From the NCBI GenBank assembly GCA_019744775.1, contig JAIETZ010000002.1:310001-374000 (forward strand): a stretch of 64,000 nt of DNA, written 5' to 3'. Under the pieces are notes generated by a model. That model was not told the origin of the DNA. It was given only the letters and a program-made list of their open reading frames with translations, and did not search any database. Positions 43,697-53,200 of the stretch are shown here, piece by piece; the first letter of the stretch is position 1, and each line of letters begins with the position of its first letter. This stretch comes from Candidatus Obscuribacterales bacterium (GTDB taxonomy: Bacteria; Cyanobacteriota; Vampirovibrionia; Obscuribacterales; Obscuribacteraceae). Both the position numbers and the translations under genes were made by a program.

Positions 43697-45357
43697 ATTT
43701 GACCGGTTTGAGCAAATTCGCGACTCTCCATTTCGAAGAGAGTCCATTTACCTTCTTTCGAAATCGGCTTGTAAGTGCTACCCACAAACCAATGCATTTT
43801 CTTGAGCATTTCTTTTGGCACAAGGACAAAATGCTTTTCATGATTGCTTGATGTAAACGTTGCGCAGGCATCTTCATCTTGTAGTCGCTTAACAGGCTTA
43901 TGCAATATGTAGGGCATCGTCGGCTCTTCCGCCATGAAGATTGCCACGCTGGCATGCTCACCACGTGTCAGCTCAACAAGTCTGTTAAAACCAACTTGCT
44001 TATGGTTGTACATCGAGGTTAATGCACCCGGTACATAGAATGCACAACCGAAAAGTAGGGCACCGGCGGTTGATAGAGAAACCCATCGTATTCTACTTTC
44101 CTGCGACAGGCTCCTTGCAAATTGCAGAAATACAAATCCTGCCAATAGCCATAAAAACATCACCACGAAAATCGGCCAATGTGCAAAAACAATTCCTTTT
44201 AAATAGCTGGACAATTTGCCTTGCACGACAAAAACAACGGCAAGAGCAATAAGAGCAGCACCTTGAACCACCAGCATTGCTTTCGATTTTGCTGCACGTG
44301 CAAGATATTCAATTTGGATAGCAGCCATAATGGCAAATCCTGGACATGCAGGAATTATGTACCAAGGCAATTTTGTCTTGATGCAGGTAAACATTCCAAA
44401 GATGGCAACGAACCAAAAAACTGACAATCTGAACAGACCATCCATACCATCAACACCAGAGAGCTTGAAAGTTCTTTTTATTGAATCAAAAGAAAAGAGC
44501 GGCAAAATGCACCAAGGAGCAAAACCGCCGAAAAATACCGGGATGTAAAAGTACCAAGGCATTTGGTGATTAACGGTGCCAACCATGCGTCCAAAATTCT
44601 GTTCGATAAAGAACTTCTGTAGAAATTTCCCTTCCGTCGCTATGCCTGCAGCTGCATACCAAGGCACAGCGATCAGAGTCACCAAAGCCAATCCCAGAAA
44701 AGGTTTGGCTCTCAGACAAAGACGAATTGTTTCTTTGACTGAACGTGTGCCTATTAGCAATGCCGGCAAGATAACAACGGCGCTCAGGATAAGAGCAATT
44801 GGCCCCTTACACAAAAGTCCCAGTCCAGCTGCCAAATAGCCAATAAATAAATCGCGATTACTTTCTTTGATGAGTCCCTTCCATAAAAACAACGTGGTGG
44901 CAGTGACAAGAAGTGTCAATGTGGTATCGGTCAAGCAAATATGTGAGCCAATTGCCACAAGAGGCAAACTCAAGAAAATGAGCCCGGCAAGAAAGGCAGT
45001 TGATTGTGACACCAAACCACGGCAACCCCAATAAATACAGAGCGCGGTGAAAATTCCTGAAAGTGCAGCCGGTAATCTGCCGACAAATGGCGATATCCCA
45101 AGCAACTTATATGCGCCGCAGACCATCCAGAAAAACAAAATAGGCTTATCAAGCCAGGGTTCATAATTATTGAGCGGCAGTAAATACTTGCCTGTTTCAA
45201 CCATCTCACGGGCTGATTCCAGAAAGAAACTGTCAGTCGGATCAAGAGGTCCAAAGCCACCCAAAAACGGCAAATACGCCACCAGCCCTAAGACAGCGAG
45301 GATGGACGCGTAGGCAAAGCCCGGCACCTTAACTTTTTCTGATGTCATCATTAGCAT
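43690..45357 (-). CDS. ArnT-like GT-C glycosyltransferase (GT83/PMT)
   Basis: This 555-residue protein has about twelve membrane helices followed by a soluble tail. The first periplasmic loop carries PTDSFFLESAREMVETG and then NYEPWLDKPILFFWM, the acidic catalytic loop of ArnT/PMT enzymes. ArnT adds aminoarabinose to lipid A from a polyprenyl carrier; the exact sugar here is unknown. It is preceded by the RsiV-like gene's region with a gap, and transcribed toward lepB. With the LPS heptosyltransferase it suggests outer-membrane lipid modification. Confidence 0.85.
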   Translation of the reverse strand: MLMMTSEKVKVPGFAYASILAVLGLVAYLPFLGGFGPLDPTDSFFLESAREMVETGKYLLPLNNYEPWLDKPILFFWMVCGAYKLLGISPFVGRLPAALSGIFTALCIYWGCRGLVSQSTAFLAGLIFLSLPLVAIGSHICLTDTTLTLLVTATTLFLWKGLIKESNRDLFIGYLAAGLGLLCKGPIALILSAVVILPALLIGTRSVKETIRLCLRAKPFLGLALVTLIAVPWYAAAGIATEGKFLQKFFIEQNFGRMVGTVNHQMPWYFYIPVFFGGFAPWCILPLFSFDSIKRTFKLSGVDGMDGLFRLSVFWFVAIFGMFTCIKTKLPWYIIPACPGFAIMAAIQIEYLARAAKSKAMLVVQGAALIALAVVFVVQGKLSSYLKGIVFAHWPIFVVMFLWLLAGFVFLQFARSLSQESRIRWVSLSTAGALLFGCAFYVPGALTSMYNHKQVGFNRLVELTRGEHASVAIFMAEEPTMPYILHKPVKRLQDEDACATFTSSNHEKHFVLVPKEMLKKMHWFVGSTYKPISKEGKWTLFEMESREFAQTGQIQ

Positions 45358-45419
45358 GTAATGTTACAGCGGAATTAGTGCGATTCCAAGCGTAATTCTC
45401 TAAGGTTTTAGGTCCCTTC

Positions 45420-46208
45420 TTAAAGTTGAGACACAGCACTCTGAGGACTAATTACACTCCTAATCAAGCCATAGGGAACACCTACAGGTTTCTGAATTGG
45501 CTCAGCATGAATTGATGCTTGCGCGTCATTGAAATAGAAGCCCATTTCCTTGTCCAGAAAGACGAAATTCTGAAAATTGTCTGGCGTAGGAGCAGTGCCT
45601 TCTGCAATGATGTCCGGATTTGGATACTTAAGCATCTTCTTTATTTTTAGAGCTGTCTGCTTGGAGACAATCTGCAAAAACTTTTTCTGATCAGTAGTCA
45701 AATTAGTAAGTGTAATAGCAATTGGCGGATTCAATTGTGTGTTGAATACAAAATAGTTATTCACCGGATGTGCAGCCCCGTAGTAGTAGCTGCAAGTGGC
45801 AAAACTAACGCTGACAATATCGTCGGTTGATTTGTGCACTTCAAATGACGCAGTAATACTGCTGCCATCTTTTTGCTTTTTTGCCTCTATGCAAATAGGC
45901 AAATCATCCGAAACAAAATCAGAATAGTCTTTTGCAGCAGCTTTTGCTTGCCTAATAAGCTCAGCCTGCATTGCACTATTCAACTTATTAACCAAATCAA
46001 TCTGTGGTCCGGAAAAATATGGATAATTAAATTTGACGGAAAAGCCTAATGGCGGGTTCGGCAAAACGAATTGCTTTTTCACAAAAGTAATGGCGCCTTT
46101 AGCGGGTGTTGCTTTGGCGACAATCGGCTTTGCCGGCTCAGCAGCGCTAGAACCGGCAACTGAAAACAGACACAATGCGACTAGAGCTACTCTGACAAAA
46201 GTATTCAC
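45420..46208 (-). CDS. secreted PdaC/RsiV-like (DUF4163/DUF3298-like) protein
   Basis: A signal peptide (cut near SSAAEPA, about 22) is followed by a domain of about 220 residues. The motif CSYYYGAAHPVNNYFVFN matches the G-GAHP signature of RsiV/PdaC-type DUF3298 domains, and LTNLTTDQKKFLQIV and MGFYFNDAQAS follow in the expected order. Such domains bind lysozyme or peptidoglycan in Firmicutes. No sigma factor gene is adjacent, so it is not a classical anti-sigma factor. It likely senses or binds wall material in the periplasm. Confidence 0.75.
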   Translation of the reverse strand: MNTFVRVALVALCLFSVAGSSAAEPAKPIVAKATPAKGAITFVKKQFVLPNPPLGFSVKFNYPYFSGPQIDLVNKLNSAMQAELIRQAKAAAKDYSDFVSDDLPICIEAKKQKDGSSITASFEVHKSTDDIVSVSFATCSYYYGAAHPVNNYFVFNTQLNPPIAITLTNLTTDQKKFLQIVSKQTALKIKKMLKYPNPDIIAEGTAPTPDNFQNFVFLDKEMGFYFNDAQASIHAEPIQKPVGVPYGLIRSVISPQSAVSQL

Positions 46209-46215
46209 GATTCAC

Positions 46216-46572
46216 CTATTTAAGAAGTTTTTTGATATTTTCCGTTGGTCGACCAAGCACAGCCTTTGATCCACGCTCAACAATAGGACGTTGAATTAAA
46301 TCAGGATGCTTCACCATCAACGCAATTAATTCCTTGTCCGACTTTTCGGCCTTAGCCAATTTTAGTTCGCGATAAATCGGTTCAGTCGTGCGCAACAACT
46401 CACTAGCCGGTATTCCCATCTTTTTCAAGAGATCTTGCAGCTTATTAGCAGTTAGCGGCTTGATGTAATAGTTGATTTTGTTGTAATCCACACCACTTTC
46501 ACGCAAAAGCTTGTCCGCCTCGCGACACTTAGTACAAGTAGGCTTTTCGTATACGGTTATCTTTTCCTTCAC
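46216..46572 (-). CDS. ArsC/Spx-family thioredoxin-fold protein
   Basis: From GTG at 46572 the protein has 118 residues, the usual size for this family, and a ribosome-binding site GGAGG lies 9 nt before it. A longer frame to 46713 adds 47 unconserved residues. The N-terminal motif VYEKPTCTKCREADKLL carries a CxxC (Cys13 and Cys16), as in Spx, rather than the single Cys of classical ArsC. The EPIYRELKL segment and the PIVERGSKAVLGRP region match the arsenate-reductase/Spx fold. It could be an arsenate reductase or a redox-active regulator; the sequence alone does not decide. Confidence 0.85.
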   Translation of the reverse strand: MKEKITVYEKPTCTKCREADKLLRESGVDYNKINYYIKPLTANKLQDLLKKMGIPASELLRTTEPIYRELKLAKAEKSDKELIALMVKHPDLIQRPIVERGSKAVLGRPTENIKKLLK

Positions 46573-46643
46573 GACGTAAGTCCTCCGGTATCCCCTGATA
46601 ATAGCATCTGCCACCCCCTTATCGATACGCACAGACAATCCAG

Positions 46644-46655
46644 GGTACAAGTACC
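46644..46655. promoter_or_regulatory. GGTAC-AA-GTACC palindrome upstream of the K+ channel gene
   Basis: A perfect 5+2+5 inverted repeat sits 48 bp before the channel start and 71 bp before the ArsC/Spx-like start in their divergent promoter. It has the same GTAC-N2-GTAC arrangement as the site before pcrA, suggesting one regulator could act at both. Confidence 0.35.
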
Positions 46656-46703
46656 TAGGAGGCTGCGCTATGCAGTCAGTGTCGCATAATTTCGGGTCTT
46701 GCC

Positions 46704-47486
46704 GTGGCTTCACTCAGACAGAAACTGTACAGACAACTGTCCATCACGGCATGGCCGGATGAGGGCTTGTCGCCGCTTAACAAAATCATTGCGGCCATCA
46801 TTATCGTTAGTATTGTCATTGTTACTTTAGCTACCGAGCCGACAATTTATGAGCCTTGGCAGCATCAGATTATTGCGGCAGACATAACAATCGGTGTCCT
46901 ATTTGTCATCGAGTACGTATTGAGACTCTGGGTAGCCGGTGAAGATCCTGAATACAAAGGATTTTTCGGCAGGGTGAAATATGCTTTTACACTTCGCGCC
47001 TTACTGGATCTACTTGCCGTTTTGCCTTTCTTCTTAGGTTTTGTCGGCGGAGACATATTTTTGCTGCGACTCTTCAGATTAGTTCGCATCTACACATTGG
47101 CAAAGCTTGGTGACTTTTCAATTGCCATAAGACATATTCGCGATGCAATTAAAGAAAGATACATGGAATTATTTCTCGCCTTCATGCTGGCAATGATGGT
47201 GCTGCTTGTCTCGTCCACGGTGATGTTCTTGGTTGAAGGTCCTGTCCAGCCAGAAAAATTCGGCAGCATTCCACGTGCGATGTGGTGGGGCATAGCGACA
47301 CTTACAACAATTGGCTATGGCGACATTTATCCTCATTCAGCTTTGGGCAAGTTCTGCTGCTCTATAACCTGTCTGGCTGCAATTGGCTTAATTGCCATGC
47401 CTACAGGCATCATGGCGGCAGCCTTTAGCGACGCCTTTCAAAGGCACAAGAAAACGCTCGAATCCCGGCATAATAATAATCACTGA
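46704..47486 (+). CDS. voltage-gated potassium channel (six-helix)
   Basis: This 260-residue inner-membrane protein has the six-helix plan of a Kv-type ion-transport channel. A charged S4-like segment LLRLFRLVRIYTLAKL is followed by a linker, S5, and the selectivity filter TTIGYGD before S6. Regularly spaced Arg residues in S4 suggest voltage sensing. No cytoplasmic cyclic-nucleotide or RCK domain follows, so gating is likely by voltage alone. Translation starts at GTG 46704. It is divergent from the ArsC/Spx-like gene. Confidence 0.92.
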   Translation: MASLRQKLYRQLSITAWPDEGLSPLNKIIAAIIIVSIVIVTLATEPTIYEPWQHQIIAADITIGVLFVIEYVLRLWVAGEDPEYKGFFGRVKYAFTLRALLDLLAVLPFFLGFVGGDIFLLRLFRLVRIYTLAKLGDFSIAIRHIRDAIKERYMELFLAFMLAMMVLLVSSTVMFLVEGPVQPEKFGSIPRAMWWGIATLTTIGYGDIYPHSALGKFCCSITCLAAIGLIAMPTGIMAAAFSDAFQRHKKTLESRHNNNH

Positions 47487-47511
47487 CATTTAGCTTGCAC
47501 GTCTGGATTAA

Positions 47512-48663
47512 CTACCACATCGCAACAGAGCGTGACTCTTGCACATTAGTGCCCGGGAAATAGTATTGCAGAATGTCCTTATAGGTTTTTCCCTGATGAG
47601 CGAGCTCAGCTGAGCCCCATTGGCAGAGTCCCACACCATGACCGGCGCCAGTAGAGAACACTTGCAAGTCACCATTGGGTAAAGTACCTAGTTTGTATTT
47701 GGTGCCTGGTGCTTTGTCCCAGCCTGCGGATTGGCCTAAAAGGATCCAGAATTGATAGCCGGATAGCACGCGTCCATCAGGCAGCTTAACCTTTACTGGG
47801 CGTCCGGCATCGTCATAATCCAAAATAGCCGGCAAACCTTCGCCGAATGCTTTGGCTGCCACATCTTTGGAAATGCGTCTGACGGTCAATTTACTAAATG
47901 GTGATTTCACGCAGTAATCACAGTTGACTTGCTTTAAATATGGTGGCACTGCTGATTTGTTGGAGAAGACGACCTCACCACCGCTTGTCCCACCTGCACA
48001 TGTTGAGTGATAGAAGACAGCGACAGGACGATTCTCGTGCATGAGCAGTTGTCCCCAAACACTGTGTACCGCTTCGCGTACTTCTTTGCGATTATTGCTC
48101 GAACCTAAATACAATTCCCGCTGCGTCGAGTCACCCAATACCATCGAAGGCAAGTGTCTGGCTAATCGTGTTTGGGTAAGCACTGCCTGCGCTTTCAATG
48201 CTTCCACAGGCCAATTGGCAGGAGTTTCACTGGAGACAACGCCAATTACATAGTCTTTGACGGCGACAACATTGCGTACTCTTATGGATTGTTTCGGCTG
48301 TATAGACATTTCCACATCACCTGGATATGTCCGCTTATCGATGCTATCAATTCCCAACGCAATACCTGAGGCTTGACCGTCGAATACAATTCTCGGCGCC
48401 ACAACAATTGCTTGAGGAGATCCTTGTTTTGTAAGTTCCAATTGACCGGCTTTTCCCGTAAGCAAATATTTTCCAGGTGGCAAAGATCGCTGCATTGGCA
48501 TCTTGATGCGCGCAGGACCATAAAGAAAAATCTGTTTGACCGGTTGATGCGCCTCGAACAAGTCCACTTTTACCTTATCCGGCGTTGCCGCCAAAGCAAT
48601 CTGCCCCATTGCGAAAAATAGAGCGTTGAAAATTGCTATTAGCAAATAAGTTTTGCACTTCAT
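47512..48663 (-). CDS. SpoIID/LytB-domain protein
   Basis: The SpoIID family cleaves or binds denuded peptidoglycan glycan strands. A signal peptide (to about residue 24) is followed by a variable N-terminal segment and the SpoIID domain (about 125-370): KDYVIGVVSSETPANWPVEALKAQ split by motif, the VFYHSTCAGGTSGGEVVF region, CDYC, and the C-terminal GHGVGLCQWGSAELA. ATG at 48663 is chosen because it forms an ATGA overlap with the stop of the penicillin-binding-like gene. SpoIID proteins are found in cyanobacteria as well as in sporeformers, so sporulation is not implied. Confidence 0.9.
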   Translation of the reverse strand: MKCKTYLLIAIFNALFFAMGQIALAATPDKVKVDLFEAHQPVKQIFLYGPARIKMPMQRSLPPGKYLLTGKAGQLELTKQGSPQAIVVAPRIVFDGQASGIALGIDSIDKRTYPGDVEMSIQPKQSIRVRNVVAVKDYVIGVVSSETPANWPVEALKAQAVLTQTRLARHLPSMVLGDSTQRELYLGSSNNRKEVREAVHSVWGQLLMHENRPVAVFYHSTCAGGTSGGEVVFSNKSAVPPYLKQVNCDYCVKSPFSKLTVRRISKDVAAKAFGEGLPAILDYDDAGRPVKVKLPDGRVLSGYQFWILLGQSAGWDKAPGTKYKLGTLPNGDLQVFSTGAGHGVGLCQWGSAELAHQGKTYKDILQYYFPGTNVQESRSVAMW

Positions 48664-49607
48664 GTAGGCCAATCACTTGCCAGCAGAAATTTGTGTGCCT
48701 GTGGTACAGCCGCGTCTTGGCTTGTACCTGATGAAGCTCTTAAGCAAAATGAATACCGCGGCTTATCGAAGGGGAAATAGCCGATTATCCAAGACTGAAA
48801 TGTGTTGCCGTGTGGGGCGGTGCCTGTTTTGGCAGCTATGTGCAATTTATTTTCCGGATCGAGATTTTTGGCAGTGCCGTTTTCACGAGCAATAATCATG
48901 CCTTGTTTCAAAATCTTCCAGGTGTTGTTGGATAACTGCAAGTGCGTCCTGCCTGGTTTATCGGGTGGCGACTCAGCACTGTGCAACAGAGGCAAATCAC
49001 CTTCCGCACCAATTAAGGCCGCCATGCGCAAGAGTTGAAGTGCATGTGGTTTAAATGAATCGTTCAATCCCAATACATATGATTGCGGACTGCCCTCTGC
49101 TTTTTGCGGGAATGGACCTGAGGCTATGCCACAAGCAGGTTCATTTAAAAGAAACGCTTTGGCATGCTCTAAAAACAAATCGGGGCTAATTGACTGGGCT
49201 GCTTGAGCGAAGTAAACATTGCAAGACATGCCGATGGCATGAATGAGATCCAAGCGACCGTGCGGTTTCTGACAATGATATGTCTGCGAATTTACAACAA
49301 CGCTGCCCGTGCAATCAAAAGTTGTTTCCGGACTCAGCAAATGATCTTCAGAAATTGCGCAAGCAGCCACCAACTTCATTAAAGAGCCCGGAAGTCCTGG
49401 CGCCATAGACATGCCTGTGGGAAATCCGACTTGACCAGTTTTTAAATCCGCCCAAAAAAAGCTTGGCTTGGTTGCTACAACTGCCGCCCGGGCAGGCTGG
49501 GCAACCGGAAAAGCACCGCCAAGACTAAAAAGCGACTTTAAGAATTGCCGCCGACCTGTAGAATGAGGTGCATCAGTAGGTGCCAAAACCAAATACCCGA
49601 AAGCCAA
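48660..49607 (-). CDS. twin-arginine-exported penicillin-binding-like transpeptidase
   Basis: The catalytic triad of a serine transpeptidase/carboxypeptidase is present: SxxK at Ser75-Lys78 (GSLMK), SxN at 128-130 (SCN) and KTG at 260-262. The 315-residue protein is much shorter than class B PBPs and lacks the dimerisation domain, resembling the transpeptidase domain of PBP2/FtsI or BlaR-type sensors. The N-terminus has RRQFLKSLF, a twin-arginine signal, so it is probably exported folded by Tat. It overlaps the SpoIID gene by 4 nt; the two may trim and crosslink the same glycan sites. Confidence 0.85.
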   Translation of the reverse strand: MAFGYLVLAPTDAPHSTGRRQFLKSLFSLGGAFPVAQPARAAVVATKPSFFWADLKTGQVGFPTGMSMAPGLPGSLMKLVAACAISEDHLLSPETTFDCTGSVVVNSQTYHCQKPHGRLDLIHAIGMSCNVYFAQAAQSISPDLFLEHAKAFLLNEPACGIASGPFPQKAEGSPQSYVLGLNDSFKPHALQLLRMAALIGAEGDLPLLHSAESPPDKPGRTHLQLSNNTWKILKQGMIIARENGTAKNLDPENKLHIAAKTGTAPHGNTFQSWIIGYFPFDKPRYSFCLRASSGTSQDAAVPQAHKFLLASDWPT

Positions 49608-49619
49608 ACCCTGACCATC

Positions 49620-50264
49620 ATGACCGTTACCAGTTTATCCCGTTTAATGCGCCCAAGTCTACGCCAGTTGTTTAAACTCGGCATCTTAAGCCTGGCTCTT
49701 TGTTCACCGGCTTTTGCTGTTCACCAGGAATCCAAAGCTGAGAGCCTGCCGGAGATTGCCAAAAAGACCCTTGCCTTCCATTTTTCCAAGCCGAAAGGCG
49801 AGTCGCTCGCGCAATTCGCCAACAGCTTCTACGTACCGCCCGAGTATCGCCGGGCAAAAGGTCTGTTTATAACCTTGTCTTACAAGGGAGAAACGCGTGC
49901 CTGCTGGGGGTCGCTTGAGCCACGCTATGAAAATCTCGTCCAGGCAACCGTTTATACGACTGTCCAAGCTCTGAAGTGTGAATATCGCCATAAGCCAATT
50001 GGCTACAGCGAGTGGCAACGCCTCAAACCCCAAGTCACAATTGTGAACAACCTTGAACCAATTGTGGGGGGAGCCAGAGGGCTCTCCAGCCAGAATCCCT
50101 TGCGGGATGGGCTCTTCGTAAGGTCGGGCGGTAAGACTGGTGTTTTGCTGCCGGGAGAAGTTCGTGATGCTTATTATCAATTAGTTAAATGTAAGCTGAA
50201 GGCGGGCATTAACCCAAAAGAACAGTGTCAAATCTGGCGAGTGAAGGCTGATGTCATCCGATAA
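49620..50264 (+). CDS. secreted AMMECR1-domain protein
   Basis: A signal peptide (hydrophobic FKLGILSLALCSPAFA, cut before VHQES) is followed by an AMMECR1-like domain (about 70-205): GLFITLSYKGETRACWGSL, the core LKPQVTIVN, DGLFVRSGGKTGVLLP and REV-like VRDAYYQL. In cytosolic relatives this domain reads RGCIG; here it is RACWG. Export is unusual for the family, whose function is unknown. ATG at 49620 is taken; ATG at 49647 is an alternative. The last 14 nt overlap the macroglobulin gene. Confidence 0.75.
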   Translation: MTVTSLSRLMRPSLRQLFKLGILSLALCSPAFAVHQESKAESLPEIAKKTLAFHFSKPKGESLAQFANSFYVPPEYRRAKGLFITLSYKGETRACWGSLEPRYENLVQATVYTTVQALKCEYRHKPIGYSEWQRLKPQVTIVNNLEPIVGGARGLSSQNPLRDGLFVRSGGKTGVLLPGEVRDAYYQLVKCKLKAGINPKEQCQIWRVKADVIR

Positions 50265-53200
50265 GAATCTCCTGGTTTCTTGGGAGTTTTTGCTCGTAAA
50301 ACTAGTGTTGTTTGCCATGCTATTTGTCGCCTTCGACAAACCGTGCGGTTCGGTCATTGGCAAAATCGCCCTCGAGCAAAAGAATTTCGATCTCTATTCA
50401 TACGACATTGGTGCACAAAAAGTTTACGCATTAGCCGTTGGACCCAGAGGCAAATCGAGCGACGAGCGCGGTGTGTGGATAAAGTCGGATGGTACTTTCG
50501 TCTTGCCGCATTTGCCTGTCGGCGAATACACAATTAAATTGCGCGCTCCGGGATTTGCCAGCGAATACATCAACGGCGTTTTTGTTGACGAAGGAAAAGT
50601 CACCAAACTCAAATCGCCAATTACACTGGATTTATTGGAACCATCGGTTACATTAGCCTCCAACACAAGAGTTTATACGACCAAAGAAAAACCAAAGCTG
50701 TGGATTAATGCTTATGGTGGCACATTGGCTTCCGTTGATGTTTACAAAGCAGACTTTCTTCAGTTCATGAATCAGTGTGCTAAAAATTCCATCGAGGTCA
50801 ATTCAAGCCTCGATATCTACAAACCAAGCGACAGTACGGAATTGAATTTACAAGGCACGCCGGTTGCCACGATGACGCGCCAACTGGAGCTTGATACATC
50901 GGACTGGTCATATGCCGACTTCCAGCTAAGTAATACGCTGCCACCAGGCGATTATGTAGCAAAAGTCAAACTGAAATCACAGCGCGGCGAAAAATCTTCC
51001 TGGGATGTGCTCTGGTTTTCTGTCACCGACTTAGGACTCATCGTTAAACAGGCACCGGACAAAACAGTAATACGCGCCATTGATTTAAACACCTTGGGAC
51101 CACGTAAGGGAGTTGCCCTTAGCATGTTTGATCGCAGAGCAGGCAGCTCCAGAACACTGGGTCAAGCAACAACTGACAGCAATGGCTTTGCCACGATAGG
51201 GAGCGGAAAGAATCTGCCGTCCAATTTAACCGGCTCTGTTCTAATAAGCGGAGTGCAAGGAAATGATAGAGCCTATTCCGATGCGTCTTGGTGGCAAGGA
51301 CGAGCCGGACAATATCGCACTTACTTCTATACGGAGCGGCCTATCTATAGACTCGGCCAAACTGTTTCCTTCAAAGGCATTGCTCGCAAATTCGACGAAA
51401 CAGGGTTCCACAATCCCAAAGGCGGATTGCCCGTAACTGTCACAATTGAAGATCCGGACAATCAGAAAGTCGCCGAACAACGCCTGCGCACTAACGAACA
51501 CGGCACATTCAACGGCACATTTGATGTACCTGCTGATGGACATACAGGCGCATATCAAGTGACTGTGAAGTATCCGGATGACACATCCACTTACAACAGT
51601 TTTGAAGTTGCTCAATATCGCAAACCGGAATACCAAGTCGAGGTGACACCAGTCACGCCACGAGTCATTGCCGGTTCAACACTGAAAGCACGTATCAAGG
51701 CAACCTATTACTTTGGCGCGCCTGTTGCATCAGCCAAAGTGAAGTACTCTGTTTACGCAGGTAATGACTGGCAAGCCAGAGAAAATCTTCTGCCGCGCCC
51801 GGAATACTATGACTTCTTTGATGACTGGGGCGATGATGCGGATTATTCGTATGCATCTGATTTCGTTTGTGAAGGATATGCCCAAACTGATGACGCCGGC
51901 GAAGCAGTCATTGAATTTAAGACCAAAGACCTAAAGCCACCGACAGACGGTCCATATAGCAACGATTATCAAGACAAAAAATACAAGATCGAAGCAGAAG
52001 TTACAGACTTGAGCCGCATTGCTGTCGTTGGCAACGGAAGCGCTTCTGTTGTCGCTGGTGATTACGCCTTATTTGTTAAATCAGACAGCTATGTCGCAAA
52101 ATCAGGCGAACCGATTAGCGTTAACATCAATGCCATCAACTACGATGGACAACCTGCAACAAACAAGCAAGTAGATATAAGACTCATGCGCTGGGTTTGG
52201 GATCAGACAGCAAGCACTTATCGCGGTGTCGACCTATCTGATCATGCCACTGCCACAACCAACGACAAGGGCGTGGCAACAGTCAGCTTAAAAACACAAG
52301 ATTCATATCCGACAGAGACTTATTACATAACAGCCCAGAGCAAAGATTCCAGCGGACATACTATTTATGACAACGAAAGTATTTGGATAGCAAGCTCCAA
52401 TTATCCTTATGCACTTTCTGAAAAGGATGCGAATGTCGAGCCACTTTCGTTGAAACTGGACAAGCCGGTCTATAAGCCTGGCGACACTGCCCGCGTGATG
52501 ATAAGCACACCAACAACAGGCAAGGAAGGCTCAGAAGCAATAGTATCTGTTGAGGGCAAGCGTCTCTACAATTACCGAGTAGTTCCGCTTAAAGCAACAG
52601 CCACACTGGTTGAAATTCCAATCACAGAAGAATATGCGCCAAACGCTTTCGTTGCCTGTACTTTCGTTGACAAAAAGCATCAATTTTACAATCAATCGCA
52701 AATTCTCAAAGTTTCCCCTGACGACAATTTCTTGAACGTCAGCATTACTACCGACAAACCAAAATACAAGCCGGGCGAATCAGTTCAATACACGATTAAA
52801 GCTCTTGATTCACATGGTAAGCCTTCCGCCAACACAGAAGTTTCTCTAGGTGTAGTTGACGAAAGCATTTATGCCATTCGCCCAGAGGCGGCCGAAGACA
52901 TTCGTAAATTCTTTTACCGCATGCAAGAAAATTGGGTTAACACAGTTTGCTCATTCCCTCATAGTTATTCCGGTGGTCCGGATAAAGTTGAGCCGCGCAT
53001 GCGCAAAGACTTCAGGGACACTGCAGCCTGGCTGCCGGATCTAGTAACAAACAAAGACGGCATTGCCATTGCCTCAGTTAAGCTGCCGGACAATCTCACA
53101 ACCTGGCGAGCAACTGCTCGAGCTATCGGCATGGCAACAACTGTTGGCGACACGATAAACAAAATAATTTCCACCCAAGACTTAATAGTCCGCCTGGCAT

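Noticed and set aside
46573-46713. N-terminal extension of the ArsC/Spx-like protein
   Set aside because: The additional 47 residues are unlike the family, overlap the channel gene start, and a good ribosome-binding site precedes GTG at 46572.
47512-48663. Sporulation gene based on the SpoIID match
   Set aside because: SpoIID/LytB domains occur in non-sporulating cyanobacteria, and no other sporulation gene is in the window.
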